A stretch of 64,000 bases of DNA from Acidobacteriota bacterium (GCA_016211105.1 JACQSX010000010.1:124001-188000); one strand, 5' to 3'; shown: positions 8,945-18,483, counted from the first letter of the stretch. Numbers and translations are program-made. Notes: generated by a model from the sequence alone, not told the origin.

Positions 8945-11101
8945 ATGCCATCGATTCAGGTGACGGATATGGGCGCACGGGCAACGTCTAAAGCTTCGCA
9001 ACCGATTTTGGGGGAAGACATGCACAAGCCGGTAAAATACTTTGAAAAAGGGATCACGTATGCTGCCGCCGGAGTATGGGCTGTATTTGAGAGGCTCAAC
9101 CGCATCCGGCCCAACCCGTCCTTTACGCCGAAGTGGTCCGACAAACCATTGTTGAAATCCCACCAGAAGACAAAACCGCCTTTGGGTTGGCCGCGCGAAA
9201 CTGACTCGCTCTGCCCGAAATGTGTGCCGGAAATTCGACAGCAGATTTTGGACGGCAAGCTGCCACAAGAGATTTTGCTTCACGAAAAGGTGGGAGAGAT
9301 CAAAGCTCAGATCATCCAACGCGATGGCCAGATACTGATGGTGAAAGATTGCCCAAAGCATGGGCATTTTGAAGATGTGATGTCCATTGACGTTGACTTT
9401 TTCAGGCACCTGGAAGAAATGTTTCCCGGCCGTGACATCCCGGCGCACAATGATGAAAGGCTGCACCACCATGGCAGCAGCACCATCAAGCACGGTCGTG
9501 GATCGGTGCTGACGATCGATCTGACGAACCGCTGCAACATGATGTGCGACCCTTGTTTTATGGATGCCAACCAGGTCGGTTTTGTACATGAGTTGACTTG
9601 GGAAGATATTAAGACACTCCTGGATAACGCCATTTCAATCAAGCCTCGCCGGCAGTTGTCGGTGCAGTTCTCAGGTGGAGAACCGACGATCTCACCGTAC
9701 TTTCTAGATGCGATCCGATACGCGCGCAACGTCGGTTACAACAGTGTGCAAGCTGCGACCAACGGGATTGAGTTTGCCAAGAATCCGGACTTCGCCCGTG
9801 CTGCTGCCGATGCGGGCTTACGTTACGTCTATCTGCAGTTTGACGGCATCGGCAACGCGGCCAATGCGCACCGACTAGTGGGGAATCTTTTTGACGTGAA
9901 ACTGCGTGCGATTGAAAATCTGCACAACGCGGGCGTTGAGATCGTACCGGTGACGACGATTCTCAATGGGATCAACAATGAGCAGGTGGGACGGATCATC
10001 CAGTTTGCTTTGGACAATCCAAAGAAAATCGCCTTTCTGGCATTCCAGCCGGTTTCCTTCACCGGGCGCGACGAGGAGATATCCGACGAACGGCGCCAGG
10101 CGCAACGCTACACGCTGTCGCACATGGCGCATGACGTGAAGAATCAGACAGGGCTGGGCGAGCCGGTGCGAGACTGGTTTCCCATATCGTTTATATCCAC
10201 CTTTGCGGATTGGGCAGATCTGGTCCATGGGCCGCAGGCCGATTGGGGTCAGGTGAGTTGCGGATGTCACCCGAATTGCGGCATCGGCATGGCGGTTTTG
10301 ATCGACAAGGACACGAGGGAGTCGGCTCCCGTGACAAAATTCTTCCACGCCGACACGTTTGCCAAGGACCTCATGAAGGTCAACGATGCGGCGCGGGGCA
10401 AATGGCTGTCGATCTTTGGAGGCATACTGGCACTGCTGAAGAACTATGATCCTTTCCAGGCTCCGACCCATTTTCGGCTGACGGATCTTTTGAAGAAGTT
10501 CGATAAAAGCTATGGGCTTACCGGCAGGGATTACGGCAAAGTCACGGGAGAGCGTACGGCCGAGGACATTGAAAAGCGTCGCGCCGATCGCTGGAATATC
10601 CTCTTTGTTGCGGGCATGTGGTTCCAGGATCTGTTCAATTATGACTTTCGCCGAACAGAACAATGCATCATTCCTTATGCTACGCAGGAGGGTGAGATTT
10701 CCTTCTGTGCCTATAACACCGGCATTGGGTGGCGTAAGATCATTGAAAAAATGCACATGACGGCCACTCTGACGCGGTGGTACGAAGAGTACGGACGACA
10801 TGAAATTTTTGCGGGTGGGAAGGAAGTAAAACTGGGCAGCAGCGCGCACTCGCTTACATTGAATCCCGAACACGTTGCCGCTGGGGTCCAGCACGATCTG
10901 GACGATCTAGGGATTGCAAAGAATGCCCGCGAAGAAAAACGGAGGGCGCGAGAAGCGCGCCTACGCGAACAGGAGGAGAACGAACGAATGGCCAGATTAT
11001 ATCGCCAGCACGTTCTCAAAGAACCGTCGCTTCCTGAACTTGTGCAGATTCAAAACGTCGACGGAGTGAATCTCCGTCAGCCGGAGATTTTCGACGTCTA
11101 G
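8945..11101 (+). CDS. Radical SAM enzyme of the tetraether synthase (Tes/MJ0619, COG1964) type
   Basis: 718 residues. An N-terminal zinc-ribbon-like segment (SLCPKCVPEI, then DCPKHGHF) precedes the radical SAM motif CNMMCDPC (CxxxCxxC) near residue 200 and an SGGEPT motif. A second cysteine-rich region, CGCHPNCG, follows near residue 440. This architecture is that of archaeal Tes/MJ0619, which couples lipid tails into tetraethers, and of related methyltransferase-like enzymes. ATG 8945 has a good AGGGAG site; a GTG at 8942 is also possible. It is divergent from the lipid operon, supporting a role in membrane-spanning lipid formation. The C-terminal 60 residues are a charged helix. The family call is good; the exact reaction is inferred. 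Confidence 0.75.
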   Translation: MPSIQVTDMGARATSKASQPILGEDMHKPVKYFEKGITYAAAGVWAVFERLNRIRPNPSFTPKWSDKPLLKSHQKTKPPLGWPRETDSLCPKCVPEIRQQILDGKLPQEILLHEKVGEIKAQIIQRDGQILMVKDCPKHGHFEDVMSIDVDFFRHLEEMFPGRDIPAHNDERLHHHGSSTIKHGRGSVLTIDLTNRCNMMCDPCFMDANQVGFVHELTWEDIKTLLDNAISIKPRRQLSVQFSGGEPTISPYFLDAIRYARNVGYNSVQAATNGIEFAKNPDFARAAADAGLRYVYLQFDGIGNAANAHRLVGNLFDVKLRAIENLHNAGVEIVPVTTILNGINNEQVGRIIQFALDNPKKIAFLAFQPVSFTGRDEEISDERRQAQRYTLSHMAHDVKNQTGLGEPVRDWFPISFISTFADWADLVHGPQADWGQVSCGCHPNCGIGMAVLIDKDTRESAPVTKFFHADTFAKDLMKVNDAARGKWLSIFGGILALLKNYDPFQAPTHFRLTDLLKKFDKSYGLTGRDYGKVTGERTAEDIEKRRADRWNILFVAGMWFQDLFNYDFRRTEQCIIPYATQEGEISFCAYNTGIGWRKIIEKMHMTATLTRWYEEYGRHEIFAGGKEVKLGSSAHSLTLNPEHVAAGVQHDLDDLGIAKNAREEKRRAREARLREQEENERMARLYRQHVLKEPSLPELVQIQNVDGVNLRQPEIFDV

Positions 11102-11246
11102 CGGCTCGACCCAGAATAGCGCTATGTTGATGGCGGGCGCGATGCTGCCGATTTCCGCCTGAGATGGGCGCCGAGTTAATGCGGGGCCCATCGGCGAGGA
11201 GGTGCGACCAAGAAAACGGGGATGTCCCGTCGTAACCCTCCTCGAT

Positions 11247-12134
11247 TCATAAACACGTCTGTTCCCACACCTCTCCCACCTCCAAGGAGACGTCCAGTTG
11301 CGGGGCGCTGTGGGTGAGCCACCCCACCGACAGTAAATCTACCCCCGTGGCCGCAATTGCTTGAGCTGTTTCCGGAGTGATGCCGCCTGAGGCCTCCGTC
11401 GTCGTCTTCCCTCTCGCCATTCGCACGCCCTGCGCCAGAGTATCGGGCGACATATTATCCAGCAGTACGGCGTCCACTTTAAGCCGAAGCGCTTCCGCTA
11501 GTTCATCCAGCGTGTCAACCTCCACCTCGATTTTGACCATGTGGCCGACAGATCGGCGAACGCGTTCCACCGCTTCGGTGACGCTGCCGGCAATCATCCG
11601 ATGGTTGTCTTTGATCAGTACGGCATCGTCGAGACCAAACCGATGGTTCGCCCCGCCACCAACACGAACCGCATACTTTTCCAGAGCGCGCAACCCCGGT
11701 GTGGTCTTTCGGGTGCAGACCACTCTGGCCGGAGAAGCGCTGACAGCGCTGACGATGTCACGGGTAGCAGTGGCGATGCCACAAAGGCGACCGAGCAGGT
11801 TAAGAGCGGTACGCTCTGCTGAAAGCAATGGACGGGCTGCTCCACGGATCTCGGCCAACTTGCTGGCCGGACTCGCGTCACATCCATCGTGAACCAAGAG
11901 CACAACTTGCACCTTTGGATCGAGCAGACGAAACGTAGAAACAGCAACATCCATACCGGCAATTCGCCCTGCGCTGCGCGCCACAAGCGATGCGCTGACC
12001 TGCACATCGACGGGAACAATGGCATCCGTAGTGATGTCACCCGCCCTCCCCAGATCCTCTTCCAAAGCTCTTTGCAATGCGGTCTGGTAAAGCAGCGGGT
12101 ACAGCGGGCCAGGACGCACGATTGACCGCTCCAT
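11247..12134 (-). CDS. nadC: Quinolinate phosphoribosyltransferase (nicotinate-nucleotide pyrophosphorylase)
   Basis: About 295 residues, normal length. Conserved segments include EDLGRAGDITTDA at the N-terminus, CTRKTTPGLR with the substrate-binding arginines, GGGANHRFGLDD, and EVEVDTLDE / LLDNMSP, all typical of NadC, which converts quinolinate and PRPP to nicotinate mononucleotide. Start ATG 12134 lies one base after the nadA stop; a longer ATG at 12161 would overlap nadA. The last residues (after LEVGEVW) and the stop codon lie in sequence resembling the end of the MITE found at 16.9 kb. It forms an operon with nadA. Confidence 0.95.
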   Translation of the reverse strand: MERSIVRPGPLYPLLYQTALQRALEEDLGRAGDITTDAIVPVDVQVSASLVARSAGRIAGMDVAVSTFRLLDPKVQVVLLVHDGCDASPASKLAEIRGAARPLLSAERTALNLLGRLCGIATATRDIVSAVSASPARVVCTRKTTPGLRALEKYAVRVGGGANHRFGLDDAVLIKDNHRMIAGSVTEAVERVRRSVGHMVKIEVEVDTLDELAEALRLKVDAVLLDNMSPDTLAQGVRMARGKTTTEASGGITPETAQAIAATGVDLLSVGWLTHSAPQLDVSLEVGEVWEQTCL

Positions 12135-12135
12135 T

Positions 12136-13209
12136 TCAATCAGCCAATGTCCGGGCAGCATATTGTTGGGCAGATCCCCGACCTACCTGAAGCATACGCT
12201 CTACTGCTCGCCGGGCTCTTTCGGCAACGACTGGATCGACGACCACCGGGTGTTGCATCCTTTCCAGTGAGGACAGAATCTTGGGTAGGGTGATGCGCTT
12301 CATATGAGGGCAAAGATTACAAGGGCGGATAAACTCGATCTGTGGGAAATCGACGGCCACATTGTCACTCATCGAGCACTCGGTAATCATGACCACCCGT
12401 TTGGGGCGCTTCCGGTCGACGTGGCGGATCATACCGGAGGTGGATCCTACGTAATCGGCTTCTGCCAGCACGTCGGGAGGGCACTCGGGATGAGCCAGGA
12501 TCTGGATATTCGGGTACTGTGCCCGGTACAGGCGCAAGTCGTTGGCCGAAAAGCGCTCGTGAACTTCACAGTGACCTTTCCAGAAGATCACCTGTGCCTT
12601 CGTCTGTTGGGCGACGTGGCGGCCCAAGAACTCATCCGGCAAGAAGATCACATGATCGCTGCCCAGTGATTCAACCACATCGACGGCATTGGCTGAGGTG
12701 CAGCAAATATCGGATTCCGCTTTTACATCTGCTGAAGTGTTGACATACGTCACCACGGGCACTCCGGGATAGCGCTGGCGCAGTAACCGAACATCTTCCG
12801 CAGTGATCGACGATGCCAGAGAGCAGCCCGCATCCAGGTCAGGAATCAAGACCGTTTTGTCCGGGCAGAGCACCTTGGCGGTCTCAGCCATAAAGTGTAC
12901 CCCGCACAGTACGATGACCTGCGCATCGGTTTGTTCAGCCTGACGCGCCAAAGCCAAGGAGTCGCCGATAATGTCCGCAACGCCATGGAATATTTCCGGT
13001 GTCTGATAATTGTGGGCCAGGATGATGGCGTTGCGTTGTCGCTTCAACTGGTTGATCTCTACAATGTAAGGAGCGTGAACGGGCCATTCAATCTCCGGCA
13101 TGACATCGCGAAGACGATCAAAAATGGGGGCTGTTGCCCGGGCGACCTCCGGAGTGTACTCGAGATGAGTGAACGTTTCAGGCAAATCAAAAGTGTGAGG
13201 GATTGTCAT
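12136..13209 (-). CDS. nadA: Quinolinate synthase
   Basis: 357 residues. The [4Fe-4S] ligands are visible in [22 protein letters not shown] and [11 protein letters not shown]. This enzyme condenses iminoaspartate with dihydroxyacetone phosphate to quinolinate, directly feeding NadC. It is preceded by its own promoter region containing a palindrome that probably binds the NrtR encoded upstream. No nadB is in the window. Confidence 0.96.
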   Translation of the reverse strand: MTIPHTFDLPETFTHLEYTPEVARATAPIFDRLRDVMPEIEWPVHAPYIVEINQLKRQRNAIILAHNYQTPEIFHGVADIIGDSLALARQAEQTDAQVIVLCGVHFMAETAKVLCPDKTVLIPDLDAGCSLASSITAEDVRLLRQRYPGVPVVTYVNTSADVKAESDICCTSANAVDVVESLGSDHVIFLPDEFLGRHVAQQTKAQVIFWKGHCEVHERFSANDLRLYRAQYPNIQILAHPECPPDVLAEADYVGSTSGMIRHVDRKRPKRVVMITECSMSDNVAVDFPQIEFIRPCNLCPHMKRITLPKILSSLERMQHPVVVDPVVAERARRAVERMLQVGRGSAQQYAARTLAD

Positions 13210-13225
13210 AGTTCATTCCCGGTAT

Positions 13226-13244
13226 TATACTCATATTGAGTATA
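13226..13244. promoter_or_regulatory. Candidate NrtR operator upstream of nadA
   Basis: TATACTCA-TAT-TGAGTATA, a perfect 8-bp inverted repeat with a 3-base centre, 17 bases upstream of the nadA start. NrtR repressors bind AT-rich palindromes of this size at NAD genes in other bacteria, and the regulator gene is immediately adjacent. Regulator-site pairing is inferred. Confidence 0.65.
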
Positions 13245-13254
13245 TTTAACCCAT

Positions 13255-13279
13255 AAAAACGACCCCGCCCAGCGGGGCC
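13255..13279 (-). terminator. Rho-independent terminator of nrtR
   Basis: On the minus strand an 8-bp GC-rich stem (GGCCCCGC/GCGGGGTC, one G-U pair) with a TGG loop is followed by GTTTTT. It separates nrtR from nadA, so nadAC is expected to be transcribed from the palindrome-containing promoter. Confidence 0.7.
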
Positions 13280-13393
13280 TTCCCCCTTATACTATTTCTG
13301 AGCATATGTAGTGTCAACTATTAACACTGGCTGTATGTCATGCCCACCTTGTCAGTGTAAATTCTTGACTCAAAATTCGATGTTCCGCCTCCG

Positions 13394-14542
13394 CTACCCC
13401 GATGCTGTGCCCGGGAGGCCTACTCCGGGGGCGGGTCGCTCGCGCAACACCTCCCGGCGAAAGCGGAAAAGCTCGGCAGGCCGGCCCCCGGTTTGAGTGT
13501 CCATTTTCCCCGTCCCTTCCACCAGGCCTCCCTTCGCCACCAGCCGCCGCAGATTTTGTTTGTGGAGCCGAACTCCCGCGAGCGCTTCCACGATCCGCTG
13601 GAGCTGCAGCAGAGTAAAGGTGGGCGGGAGCAGTTCAAACACCAGCGGACGGTATTTCAGTTTTCCCCTGAGCCGACCTAAGGCGGCAGCCAGGATCCGA
13701 CGGTGATCCAGGGTCATTGGGTGGCCCAGGTACGCAGGTTCGCTAGGCGTCCGGTAGCGGTTTCTCGCATTTCGTCGCGACCTTCGCTGTGCACTTCCAG
13801 TCTGAGCTCTATCGCAACCAGCCTCCGGCATCAGCCCCACCTCATAGAGCAACTCGTAGCGTTCAAGAACCCTCTCTCCGTCCCATGGAACACCACCCAG
13901 GCCAAAAATGATATCAATCCGTTCCTGCCGTTGCCGGCTGATAGCAGGATTGGCCGCGCCGCGCGCCCACCGGAACAAAACAGGTGCAATCGCTTGGTCG
14001 ATTGCCGCCGGACGCCCTGCACGCCAGTCCTCCCAAGGGAAAAACCAGTACCAGTCGGTCCAGCGCGCTTGCCCGACGCCGGAAGGCTTTCCCTCGCGGA
14101 CCAAAGCAAGATAGGCTACCGACACCATTCTGGAGCCTCCCTGTATCTCCCGCGGATCACGGTAGCGATCGCCAAATGTGTAAAGTTGTTCCACATACCC
14201 TAGCTCAAGACCTGTTTGCTCGCCGACCAGACGCCGCAGGGCCTTGTCGAGCGTTGAGTCGCTTGTAGGATTCAGAAGCCCAAAAGGAAGCGCTTCCAAC
14301 ATCAACTGATTGCCGGCGGGGGAATTCCCTCTTCCTAGAGCAGCCGAGAGCCGCACCGGCTTTTTAACCGTCAAGATGCGAGGGACCTCCTCTGTGACGG
14401 CAACGATGACCGCATTAAGCCCGACGACAACCGCTGTTTTCAATTTCTGTTCCCCTGCAGTGTCCGAACTTTCGTCACCCCTGCCCGCCACGAAGTAATT
14501 ATATGATTGCCTGATATCAGGTTCGTGCTCTTTATGCCGCAT
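13394..14542 (-). CDS. nrtR: NrtR-type Nudix-related transcriptional regulator of NAD metabolism
   Basis: 382 residues. Residues about 35-190 form a Nudix-like domain (AVIVAV; RLVGEQTGLELGYVEQLYTFGD; the Nudix box is degenerate, as is usual in NrtR). Residues about 290-370 form a winged-helix domain (TLLQLQRIVEALAG; LRRLVAKGGLVEGTGK). NrtR proteins repress NAD biosynthesis genes and sense ADP-ribose. It is upstream of nadA on the same strand. It is longer than typical NrtR (about 230) because of an N-terminal extension and an arginine-rich linker (residues about 260-290). Confidence 0.85.
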   Translation of the reverse strand: MRHKEHEPDIRQSYNYFVAGRGDESSDTAGEQKLKTAVVVGLNAVIVAVTEEVPRILTVKKPVRLSAALGRGNSPAGNQLMLEALPFGLLNPTSDSTLDKALRRLVGEQTGLELGYVEQLYTFGDRYRDPREIQGGSRMVSVAYLALVREGKPSGVGQARWTDWYWFFPWEDWRAGRPAAIDQAIAPVLFRWARGAANPAISRQRQERIDIIFGLGGVPWDGERVLERYELLYEVGLMPEAGCDRAQTGSAQRRSRRNARNRYRTPSEPAYLGHPMTLDHRRILAAALGRLRGKLKYRPLVFELLPPTFTLLQLQRIVEALAGVRLHKQNLRRLVAKGGLVEGTGKMDTQTGGRPAELFRFRREVLRERPAPGVGLPGTASG

Positions 14543-15149
14543 TGTCCGCTCCGCGTTGAGCGGCGTTTGGCTTGACGTTTCTTCAAACGATACGTACGAT
14601 GAAAGTGATTATCTGTCTGGGGGGGGGGACGGCAATCACGGCCTACGAGCCCCCAGTTTAGCCGTCGCTGTTATTTGAAATCGATCGACTGCCGCAGGCG
14701 CTTCAGATTTGAAGGATAATTGAAATACTGGATGATCTGCCCCCTCTGTCAGCATCGGGAAAATATCCGACGTTCGTGGCCGAAAAGCTGGGAATGGATC
14801 TTGATCCTTCTTTTGTTATTTCCTTATCGATGTTGGGGCTGTAACTACCGCTTCTACAGATTTATTTTTGCGTTCTGGTTTCATCGGATGATGTAAGTGG
14901 ATTACGTGGAGGGGTCCATCAAAGACGTACGCCCGACGCTGCCTGGGTGCTGTCCTGTCTCTTTTGGGGAACCCAAGGGAGCATTCCCTCTCTCATACTT
15001 CCACTGAAGTCGCATTGCCTTCATCTGAATCAAGCAAGACTGTGTGTAAATCTGATAAAACTCCGATTTGACTGCGGGTATAATCGGGGTCCCCAGCCCG
15101 GGCAGTTGTCTCACCGGATCTTTGGGCATAAAGCGAGAGGAGCAAGAGA
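14543..15149. other. Intergenic region without a recognisable gene
   Basis: About 600 bases. It contains a run of 11 G near 14621 and a TATAAT box at 15079-15084 some 65 bases before the radical SAM gene, but no good -35 element. A short open frame at 14947-15153 shows no family resemblance and was not accepted. Confidence 0.5.
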
Positions 15150-16919
15150 GTGAACACCGGAAAACGTATTGTGCTTACTGCACCCTTAACGGAGATGATT
15201 GACCATGCCGGTTATTTTATCCAAATGGGGATGGCTTCGATGCCTGTCTGGATGGAATTTGTGTTTAACAAGAAATATCCGGGGTGGAAAAATGTGCAGC
15301 GCTTCAACGACGGCACGGCGCGATCGGCTCCTGCGGGTCTGCGGGTGCTTGAGAAAGTCATGGAGAGGGAGTTTGGCGGCGACAATGTGGCGGTCTGCTA
15401 TCCAGATGACCTGGAGCAGTTCGTAGGGTCGGAGACACGAGTCGTGGCCGTATCGACTCACAACCCGCTGGGCGTCACTTTTGCCGCCGGCGTATACACT
15501 TCTCTATTCGGGAGTTCCAGCGAGACGATCAATGCTCACTATGCAAAACTGCTGTTCGAGCGCCTCAATAACAATCCGCATCGCAGCAATTTTAAGGTCA
15601 TCGTAGGCGGCTCAGGAGGATGGCAAATCAAGCAGACTGAGTCGGCGCATCGGCTGGGAGTGGACTGCATTGTGGATGGACGCAGCGAATCGCCTGAGAC
15701 CAGTGAACTATTTCACAAGGTAATTTGCGGCGAGCCGATTCCTTGCCATGTCGATGCCGGTCACCCGAAGGACTTTAGATCGATCCTGTTTCCGGATAAG
15801 CCGACTACGTTTGGAGTCGCTGAAATGACTACAGGATGCGGAAGACGCTGCCAGTTCTGTATGCCAGACCTCAACCCGCAGATCGCCATTCCCAAAGAGA
15901 GAATCATGAGCGCGGTCCGTGCCAATGTCGAGAATGGCAATTCGCAAATCTCTCTCGCTACGGAGGACATGTTCATCTGGGGACAAGTTCGGACTGATAT
16001 GCCTTTCTTCTTCCCCAATCGCGAAGCGCTGGTGGACCTTTACTCGGATATTGTCAATTATCCCGGCGTCAAATACCACGTCTTGGGTCACTGTACCATG
16101 GCGCCCGCCCTTGTGGACCCGGAGCTGATCCGCAAGCTGTCGCAGATCCTGTTGCCGAAAAGCCCGATTCGGCTTCCAGCGGTAAGTTCGCATTCTGACA
16201 AGAAAGCGCTCGTCCCATTAATTGGGTTGGAAACCGGTTCGGTACCGATGGCCAAGAGAGTCATGCCCGGCAAAGGTGTACCTTTCAAAATTGACGATTG
16301 GCCGAGTGTGGTAATTCGGGGGTTGGAAATTCTCAACCGAAACAACTGGTTCCCCATGCTGACGCTGATGGTGGGAAATCCAGGTGAGACGGACGACGAT
16401 GTGAGAGCCACGCTTGATTTGATCTTCGAGTTGGAGCGCCGTCATTTGTTTGGTTTCCTGGTGCCCTCCGTTTTTACGCCGCTGGAGGGAACCCGGATGC
16501 AGCACAGCCGTGGCGTCACTTGCACGCGAGAGCTTAGCCGGCTGCAATGGCAGCTCATCATGAAGTGCTGGAAAATGAATCTGCGGCCGGGTTTGTACAG
16601 TCGGTGGGGTCCTGCCGCCTTCAAGCTGGGAGGCCTGGCCCTATGGTCCGCCCGGTTGCGCAAGACCAATGGCCCCAATTTTAAGTGGCCGATGCTGATG
16701 TTCTCAAGCGTTCTTCCCGAGCGCTGGATGTACAAGATGGGTAAACTCTACCAAGGGGAGCCGATTGAGGTGAAAACTAGGGCGGAACTTCTGGCCTCCA
16801 TTAGACCGACGTACTGGAAATATCTTCGTGAGGACTGTGGAAATATTCCAGACGCAAAAAGTGAGGCGAATCATCTTCTGCATGAAGTTCAGAATGATCG
16901 CGTAACGGTCGGCGTCTGA
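15150..16919 (+). CDS. B12-binding-domain radical SAM protein of unknown function
   Basis: 589 residues. The N-terminal third resembles a cobalamin-binding region (ETRVVAVSTHNPLGV, FKVIVGGSGGW, CIVDGRSE). The radical SAM motif is CGRRCQFC (CxxxCxxC) near residue 230. The middle has a TIM-barrel continuation (LMVGNPGETDDD), and a basic C-terminal region ends the protein. GTG start with a strong GAGAGGAG site. Members of this class methylate or rearrange unreactive carbons, as in hopanoids and porphyrins. Given the lipid genes at 2-11 kb a lipid substrate is conceivable but unproven. It stands alone. Confidence 0.75.
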   Translation: MNTGKRIVLTAPLTEMIDHAGYFIQMGMASMPVWMEFVFNKKYPGWKNVQRFNDGTARSAPAGLRVLEKVMEREFGGDNVAVCYPDDLEQFVGSETRVVAVSTHNPLGVTFAAGVYTSLFGSSSETINAHYAKLLFERLNNNPHRSNFKVIVGGSGGWQIKQTESAHRLGVDCIVDGRSESPETSELFHKVICGEPIPCHVDAGHPKDFRSILFPDKPTTFGVAEMTTGCGRRCQFCMPDLNPQIAIPKERIMSAVRANVENGNSQISLATEDMFIWGQVRTDMPFFFPNREALVDLYSDIVNYPGVKYHVLGHCTMAPALVDPELIRKLSQILLPKSPIRLPAVSSHSDKKALVPLIGLETGSVPMAKRVMPGKGVPFKIDDWPSVVIRGLEILNRNNWFPMLTLMVGNPGETDDDVRATLDLIFELERRHLFGFLVPSVFTPLEGTRMQHSRGVTCTRELSRLQWQLIMKCWKMNLRPGLYSRWGPAAFKLGGLALWSARLRKTNGPNFKWPMLMFSSVLPERWMYKMGKLYQGEPIEVKTRAELLASIRPTYWKYLREDCGNIPDAKSEANHLLHEVQNDRVTVGV

Positions 16920-16924
16920 TCGTA

Positions 16925-17077
16925 GTACCTCGATTCATAAATACGGTAATGTTTGCTGATGAGGCTTGCGAGGCGAGATCCAGGAGCGAGGAGGAGGCGA
17001 TGCAGGGGACATCGGCGACGACGAGGTGCGCCGAGATCGCCCGCAACCAACGTTATCGTATTTATGAATCGAGGTAC
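16925..17077. mobile_element. 153-bp MITE with about 25-bp terminal inverted repeats
   Basis: The left end GTACCTCGATTCATAAATAC (continuing GGTAA) is repeated in inverse orientation at the right end with one mismatch in 25. The interior is GC-rich and purine-skewed (gcgaggaggaggcgatgcag) with no coding capacity. The terminus recurs at 18989 inside arsM. No matching transposase is in the window, so it is classed as non-autonomous. Confidence 0.75.
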
Positions 17078-17144
17078 TTAGACTTCCAAACCCGAATTCC
17101 GCAATCGGATCGCTCTGAAAGATGGGCGCCTTGAGTTAGGCCGT

Positions 17145-17244
17145 GACAAACGTGAAAATACTTTCCGGTGATGTTGTCGGCCTGGAAGCCAAAGATGAGG
17201 ACCAGAGTGGCCAGCAGCGCCGTCATGCTCACTGGGGCGAACAA
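17145..17244 (-). pseudogene. Fragment of an arsenite permease (Acr3-type)
   Basis: About 33 codons reading FAPVSMTALLATLVLIFG and then FQADNITGKYFHV match an internal membrane segment of a second Acr3-like or BASS-type permease. The match stops abruptly at 17148, and the frame then runs into unrelated sequence next to the MITE. It lies directly after acr3 on the same strand and is a remnant of another arsenic-resistance gene. Confidence 0.55.
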
Positions 17245-17261
17245 ATCACGTCCTGACTTCC

Positions 17262-18350
17262 CTAATCATCTGTCATCCGTCTTCCTTCAGCGAATATTTC
17301 AGGCTCGTCAAATATGCGTTTCTGGAAGAAGAATGCCACATTGACCAAGGCGATCATCACAGGCACTTCAATCAATGGGCCAATAACCGCCGCAAACGCC
17401 ACACCTGAGTTGATTCCAAACACTGCAACGGCAACTGCAATCGCCAGTTCAAAGTTGTTGCTGGCGGCAGTAAAAGAGAGCGCGGTGCTCTTGGAATAAT
17501 CCGCGCCTATGGTGTGCCCCAAGGAGAACGAAACCAAGAACATCACCACAAAATATATCAACAGCGGGATGGCGATACGCACTGCATCAAGCGGCAGTTC
17601 CACAATCACATCACCCTTGAGCGAGAACATGACCACGATGGTGAAGAGCAGGGCAATCAGAGTCATCGGGCTGATTTTTGGCACAAAGACTTTGTGATAC
17701 CAATCCTTGCCTTTTGCACGGACGAGGAAGAGTCGCGTCATGAAACCCGCGATGAACGGAATGCCCAAATAGATGAAAACACTCTTTGCAATTTCGCCAA
17801 TAGTAATGTCTACGATGTTGCCTGTCATCCCGAACCAGGTTGGTAAAAGGGTGATGAACACATAGGCATACACACTGTAGAACAGCACTTGAAAGATGCT
17901 ATTGAACGCGACCAGCCCCGCCGCGTATTCGTTATCGCCCTTGGCGAGTTCGTTCCACACGATGACCATCGCAATACAACGTGCGAGACCGATGAGGATG
18001 AGTCCCGTCATATATTCGGGGTAGTCGCGCAAAAAGAGGATGGCAAGAATGAACATCAAAACAGGACCAATTACCCAGTTCTGAACGAGCGAGAGACCAA
18101 GGATTTTCCAGTTACGGAACACATCGCCCAGTTCGTCGTAATGCACTTTCGCCAGCGGCGCGTACATCATCAGGATCAAGCCAATTGCAATCGGGATATT
18201 GGTTGTGCCCACAGATACCGCGTTGTTGAAATCAGCAATGGCCCTGGGTAAAAGAAAGCCGATGCCAACGCCAATTCCCATTGCGAGAGAGATCCACAAG
18301 GTCAGGTAGCGGTCAAGGAAGGAAAGCCCTTTGCGTGATCCCTGTGTCAT
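17262..18350 (-). CDS. acr3: Arsenite efflux permease Acr3
   Basis: 362 residues with about ten membrane helices. The conserved segment [24 protein letters not shown] contains the functionally essential cysteine of Acr3, and [14 protein letters not shown] is the other family signature. It exports As(III) using the proton gradient. Its codons are visibly more AT-rich than the neighbouring arsM/arsC genes, suggesting separate acquisition. The AGG ribosome site is built from the tail of an arsC remnant immediately upstream. It forms an operon with arsR, arsM and arsC on the minus strand. Confidence 0.93.
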   Translation of the reverse strand: MTQGSRKGLSFLDRYLTLWISLAMGIGVGIGFLLPRAIADFNNAVSVGTTNIPIAIGLILMMYAPLAKVHYDELGDVFRNWKILGLSLVQNWVIGPVLMFILAILFLRDYPEYMTGLILIGLARCIAMVIVWNELAKGDNEYAAGLVAFNSIFQVLFYSVYAYVFITLLPTWFGMTGNIVDITIGEIAKSVFIYLGIPFIAGFMTRLFLVRAKGKDWYHKVFVPKISPMTLIALLFTIVVMFSLKGDVIVELPLDAVRIAIPLLIYFVVMFLVSFSLGHTIGADYSKSTALSFTAASNNFELAIAVAVAVFGINSGVAFAAVIGPLIEVPVMIALVNVAFFFQKRIFDEPEIFAEGRRMTDD

Positions 18351-18371
18351 CGTACCTCCGAATATGATTTG

Positions 18372-18426
18372 AGCAACGACGGGAATTTCCTGTGCAGAGA
18401 AAAAGAACTTTTTGTTTTTGATTTAC
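18372..18426 (-). pseudogene. Truncated arsC 5' end directly upstream of acr3
   Basis: About 15 codons, [14 protein letters not shown], are the start of a low-molecular-weight phosphatase-type arsenate reductase (usual continuation CRSQMAEG). After the serine the sequence deviates (RRCSNH) and runs into acr3. It is the leftover of the arsC that accompanied acr3 in its donor. Confidence 0.6.
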
Positions 18427-18483
18427 TATTCCATCGTTTCCTCTCAAAAAGGCATTTCTCACAAAACATTTCCTGCAGATGTA

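Noticed and set aside
14610..14640. Run of 11 G as a possible phase-variation tract
   Set aside because: It lies in an intergenic region more than 500 bases from the next start, with no gene or promoter that it could switch.
15079..15084. TATAAT as a promoter of the B12 radical SAM gene
   Set aside because: No acceptable -35 element at 16-18 bases; kept only as a note in the intergenic entry.
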